This document shows, in pieces, positions 60,669 through 64,000 of a stretch of DNA of 64,000 bases. The DNA lies in contig VXAY01002120.1 in NCBI GenBank assembly GCA_013399855.1, positions 37,197 through 101,196 on the forward strand, in the 5' to 3' direction. Both the position numbers and the translations under genes were made by a program. How positions within the stretch are numbered: the first letter of the stretch is position 1; each line of letters opens with the position of its first letter. A model generated the notes under the pieces. The model saw only the letters and a list, made by a program, of their open reading frames with translations. It was not told the DNA's origin and searched no databases. Origin of the DNA: Oxyruncus cristatus (taxonomy: Eukaryota; Chordata; Aves; Passeriformes; Cotingidae).

Positions 60669-62072
60669 CAAGCGATAGACTCCTACAGGAGTATCCTGGA
60701 TTATAAGCATTATCAAAAATTATCAGGTCAGAAGTATCATATTCAGGGGCAGACAGCCTCTAGTTACGGAGACCATCATTTCCACTCTCTTGGAATTTCC
60801 TCAGTTATTTTCCTCAATAATTTATGTTAAATCAATACCAGGAAAAACAGTAGTACAAAAGCCTGCAGTGGCATTAGGCCATCTAGCAATTTGCAGACAA
60901 CAGCAAAGGTATATTGATATTGTAATATCTGCTTCTGTACAGAAGTGGCATAAGTAGCTGCTGAGGCACAAAATCTCTGTGGAGGCATAGCCATGACATT
61001 ATAATTCATGCTGAAGCTCAGTCACAATGCATCCACATAATTTTCTTGAGGCATTCAATTTCTAGATTATGTGGCTTAATAGGGGAAATTTTCTGCCTTT
61101 TTTGTCTCTAAAATGAGTGAGGAGAGCAGGACCTAGTTCTGGTTTAGTCTCTTCCTCATATTAATTTTTTTTTCCCACTCCCTGACTAGTCCTGTTTGTA
61201 ACCCTAATAATGGACTATATACAATCTACAGACTGTAGACAGGAAAGGGGGACTGAAAATGAAGTGGCAGTGATTTCCAAGTACACCTGTGTTTCCAGAG
61301 CAGGGATTGTCTTATTAAATGCCTGTTCACAAGGAGGTTTGCTCATCTGCTGGCTTGTCTCTCCCTGTCAAAACTGTCTAAGAACTTTGGATTACTTGTC
61401 TTTACAGTTCCAAAGGCAGCAAAGCAGATGGCATTCATAACTGAAAAGAAGTTTAAATAATGTATTTTCAAAATATTTCTATGAACAACCTGTCATGACC
61501 AATGTCAGTTAAGGTTCATACAGCTAATGAAAGGGATATTTCAATGTCATTGCTAGAGTCACAGAATGCCTCGCTTTTCTTGTTTAGGTCAGGCTTCAGT
61601 AATTTTTTTTCTACAGGCATCAATTTCCACTCATTCCCACAGGTCCTTAATCAGCAAAACACTCACCATTAAAGCCACAGTCTTGAAACTGTGGTGCAAG
61701 CTCTTAAGGTAATCTGGCCTCTTTTGCAGCTGCTTCCCAGGGAGGTTTCAGCTCAGCTGTAGTCTGAGCAGACCTTCCCTCAGAATTTCTGCTTGCAGTT
61801 GTACCCCAATTATCAATTCTGATTTTTGTTTTTAATAGACACCATTTAAGCCCCTCTTGTCTCTTATTTTTAATAAACTTGCTTTTTTCTTCTTGGTTTG
61901 CATTTCAGCTATCAAAGTCGTTGTTTACCCTTTTCAAGACTTTTCCCTTTACATTTTCTATTTATAATATTGATCTATCCTTGGGTGGCTGAAACTGCCC
62001 TTGGGGCTGACAGCTGACCTTGGTAGCAACCTGGATATTGGAAGTGGAATTAGATTAAAAACTGGGGAAATA
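60669..62072. other. Unique AT-rich DNA
   Basis: No gene or transposon is recognised. Frames at 60594-60830 and 61210-61440 have no domain. Confidence 0.55.
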
Positions 62073-62156
62073 TTCCTTCCTTCCTTCCTTCCTTCCTTCC
62101 TTCCTTCCTTCCTTCCTCCCTCCCTCCCTCCCTCCCTCCTTCCCTGCCTCCCTCCC
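62073..62156. repeat. (TTCC)n then (CCCT)n microsatellite
   Basis: A run of TTCC units (62073 to about 62116) passes into CCCT units (to about 62156). The strand is strongly polypyrimidine, so it may adopt non-B DNA (triplex). The opposite strand translates as repeats of EGRK/GGRE, which explains the odd minus frame there. Confidence 0.95.
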
Positions 62157-62340
62157 AGCCGGGTTTCACGCCGAGAATCCACGGCAACAAACCACGGCAC
62201 GGGACTGGGGACTGCAGAAACAACAAGTGGGTTTTATCAGTCTTAAATCCTTTCCCCCCNGTTTAGTATGTGGTCAAGCAATTTAGCAAGTGGGCAGATA
62301 ATGACCCAAATTACAAATAAACATGCTTTTGACTTCAAGA
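62157..62340 (-). mobile_element. Possible LTR fragment, CpG-bearing
   Basis: Immediately after the microsatellite the sequence becomes CpG-rich for about 60 bases ('ccgggtttcacgccgagaatccacggcaac...cacggcacggg'). It then has 'gtgggttttatcagtc', whose reverse complement contains an ATAAAAC-type poly-A signal. This combination resembles the 3' half of an avian endogenous retrovirus LTR on the minus strand. I cannot name the family and see no second terminus. The single N at 62260 lies inside it after a C-run. Confidence 0.25.
62260..62260. other. Single ambiguous base (N)
   Basis: One N follows a run of six C. It is probably an assembly or polishing uncertainty; the homopolymer length may be wrong. 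Confidence 0.95.
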
Positions 62341-62370
62341 AGAGTACAGATTCATTACTGTAGAGACAAT

Positions 62371-62443
62371 TTGTGTGTGTGTATTTATATATATACACAT
62401 ATATATAATTATATTTTTATTATATATAACCACACATATATGA
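62371..62443. repeat. (GT)n/(TA)n compound microsatellite
   Basis: A GTGTGTG run is followed by tatatata/acacatatata-type sequence for about 70 bases. AT-rich and likely variable in length. Confidence 0.88.
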
Positions 62444-62534
62444 CTCTTCACATGTATGTTACAGTCTGCTTCAGAGAGAAAGAAAAGCCAAACATGATCC
62501 TCTTGGGAGAGAGCATTATGCAATATGTCCTGCT

Positions 62535-62830
62535 TTGGTGCATCCATCCACATCTGCCTGTCCCTGGCTCACAGCACTGAGCGACACTGACACCAGAGGT
62601 GGCCACCCTCCGTCCCCAGCCCTGCATCCACAGGCTCCCCTCTGTCTCTTGGGAACACGGAGCAGCACTATAAATCCTGCCCTGGCAGACTGCAGGGATG
62701 CCAAGGGATGCCCTGACTGTCCCTCACCACGGCTGTCCTTTGGGCAGGCACTGGAGGAGCCATAGGACCCCTTTGCTCCCTCCTGCCCTCTCTGATGTGA
62801 GGACAGTGTCGCAGCCAGGCACTGCCAAAG
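62535..62830. other. GC-rich stretch with TATA-like element
   Basis: About 300 bp is clearly GC-richer than its surroundings, containing 'agcactataaatcctgccctgg' (TATA-like at about 62670). Opposing frames (plus 62535-62765, minus 62516-62704) reflect composition. It might be a promoter-proximal region or a decayed LTR; no exon follows that I can recognise. Confidence 0.25.
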
Positions 62831-62968
62831 CCAACATCAAACCTTGGCAGCCCCTCCTTAATTAGCTTTTTTCCCTCTACGTCTCCTTTTTAATGTGCAG
62901 TTCCCAGATTCCTTCACAGTCAGCTATCCCTTTTATGCCTTCTGGAAAGCAATATATATAGCGCAGGG

Positions 62969-63008
62969 CTATAAATAAGACTAGCAATGTCATGGTAACC
63001 ATGGTAAC
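62969..63008 (+). promoter_or_regulatory. MEF2-like and RFX-like motif pair
   Basis: CTATAAATAA (62969-62978) fits the MEF2 consensus YTAWWWWTAR exactly. Seventeen bases later GTAACCATGGTAAC (62995-63008) fits the degenerate X-box GTNRCC-N2-RGYAAC exactly. The same bases form a tandem duplication of CATGGTAAC (62991-62999 and 63000-63008). TAATTA and other AT-rich homeobox-like cores lie about 110 bp upstream (near 62860). Together this resembles an enhancer or proximal promoter, but the target is unknown. Confidence 0.35.
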
Positions 63009-64000
63009 TGCTAGGCTTCAAACACGGATGTGTGGGTAAGATTTATAGGAGGCTGCCCTTGACTTTACAGTCAGATGATCCGATGTCCTTTTTAAAATTA
63101 CCCTGCTTGCAATTTGGATTTCTCACCTGACAATTTTTTTATTGTTTTGTTAAATACAAAAAAAGGAACTGGGGTTTTTTTCCCCCTTTTTTTAAAAAAA
63201 GGCATTGTTGTCACAAAGAATGACTGAAAATTGATACCTTCTTTGGATGCTGATTGCAATAACGCTTCAAAAACTTTTTCTTTTCAGATAAAGGGAAAAG
63301 CAATCCTTGCTCACTATCCACTGTAGCTGGTGTGTCTTGTCTCCCTCTGTGAAGGAGTAGTACAATTCAGTGTAAGAATGAAATGGATGAATTCCAATCT
63401 TTTGTGCTAGGCAGAATATGAAAGTTTCAATTTCTTGAAAACAAATGCAGCAACTGAAATTCAAAGAAATTCAACCAGGGTCTGTCAACAGCAATATAGT
63501 AAAAATATGCTGTTCAGTTCTCCAAGATAGTAACTTGTGACACAGTTGGCAGGTGAAGCAGAGGAGGCTTTCAGGTACTTCCCAACGGTGGCTACAGCAC
63601 AGACATCCCTCGTTCTGTGTCCCCTGGAGCTTCTCCCTCCTGTCATTTCATCTGGCTGAGGAACAGTATGTGGCTTTGCTTTTGGAAAACACTGCACATT
63701 GATGCAAGTGTGACAAAACCCGTATTTAAAACTGAAAACTGGGATAAACTCTCTCTATAAATTATATTATGATGACAAGCTACCTTAAAATTGCAGGACT
63801 CTCTGTGATAATGTTGACAGTTAACTGCTAAACATGCTGGTTGGTCTGGAGCTACCTTTCCTTCAGACTACTTTGTCATGGGACTTCCAGTGTTTTGAGT
63901 TATCTCTTGTCATAAGCTGTTTTGCAGAATAAGTAGTTTTCTTCACCATAAACTTATGGCTGGCCCAATAAAAGAGTAAATTCTATATTATATATATATA
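63009..64000. other. Unique AT-rich DNA to window end
   Basis: No gene is recognised. T- and A-homopolymers occur near 63135-63205, and the window ends in a (TA)n run from about 63986, truncated by the window edge. The short minus frames at 63267-63464 and 63485-63697 have no domain. Confidence 0.55.

Noticed and set aside
61958..62246. Repetitive EGRK/GGRE and LPSF frames
   Set aside because: They are direct translations of the (TTCC)n/(CCCT)n microsatellite.
62590..62612. Possible CTCF site around 'ccagaggtggcc'
   Set aside because: Only the AGGTGGC core fits; the flanking positions disagree with the CTCF consensus.
1..64000. CRISPR arrays, prokaryotic operons, tRNA or rRNA genes, intact transposase or reverse transcriptase
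   Set aside because: None is visible. Repeats are LINE, LTR or simple repeats of a vertebrate genome, and no frame is long enough to encode an intact element.

Overview
The window looks like bird (Aves) nuclear DNA, probably intergenic or deep intronic sequence on a large chromosome. The evidence is the repeat content. At least fifteen 5'-truncated CR1 (chicken repeat 1) LINE fragments share the avian 3' end, a 'cccttccaacc(caaa)' stretch followed by ATTCTATG-type octamers, or its reverse complement. Three partial LTRs belong to one avian ERVL-like family, whose U3 begins 'tgtgctggttttggctgggg'. The remaining sequence is AT-rich and interrupted by homopolymers and microsatellites. A 50-N assembly gap sits inside a poly-T tract at 13274-13323, and one ambiguous base lies at 62260. 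I lean towards a passerine-type genome because of the LTR family, but the species cannot be fixed from this window.

No protein-coding gene can be supported. The longest open frame is 166 codons (56086-56586). The open frames are short and show no recognisable domain, no convincing exon chain and no homology I know. Several of them are translations of CR1 or LTR sequence (1443-1634, 29290-29550, 43023-43229, 55490-55802, 47237-47473). I list a few frames with some exon-like or retrocopy-like character at low confidence. I saw no tRNA, rRNA, CRISPR array, prokaryotic operon or intact transposase, and no intact LINE or retroviral frame.

Layout. 1-1440: poly-T tract and a 21-bp tandem duplication. 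1485-1928: CR1. 1929-8280: mostly unique DNA with an RFX-like X-box/inverted repeat at 2058-2090 and an unexplained minus-strand frame near 5300-5530. 8281-8540 and 11962-12176: CR1 pieces, with a GC-richer island and an 18-bp palindrome between them at about 11785. 13274-13323: gap. 15801-30377: unique DNA with five CR1 pieces and several palindromes. 34700-35280: a GC-rich, LTR-like block of unknown class. 37168-51596: the ERVL-like LTR fragments, interspersed with CR1. 55360-55809 and 60521-60668: the last CR1 pieces. 62073-63010: (TTCC)n/(CCCT)n, a CpG-bearing possible LTR fragment, AT microsatellites, and a GC-rich stretch leading into a cluster of TATA-like, MEF2-like and RFX-like motifs.

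I found no previously undescribed biological system. The observations most worth checking are three RFX/X-box-like sites in one window, a pair of near-identical palindromes exactly 21 bp apart (26565-26597), a perfect 12-bp-arm hairpin (36807-36835), and several long perfect palindromes in otherwise anonymous DNA. All motif calls were made by eye and none has been tested for conservation or function.
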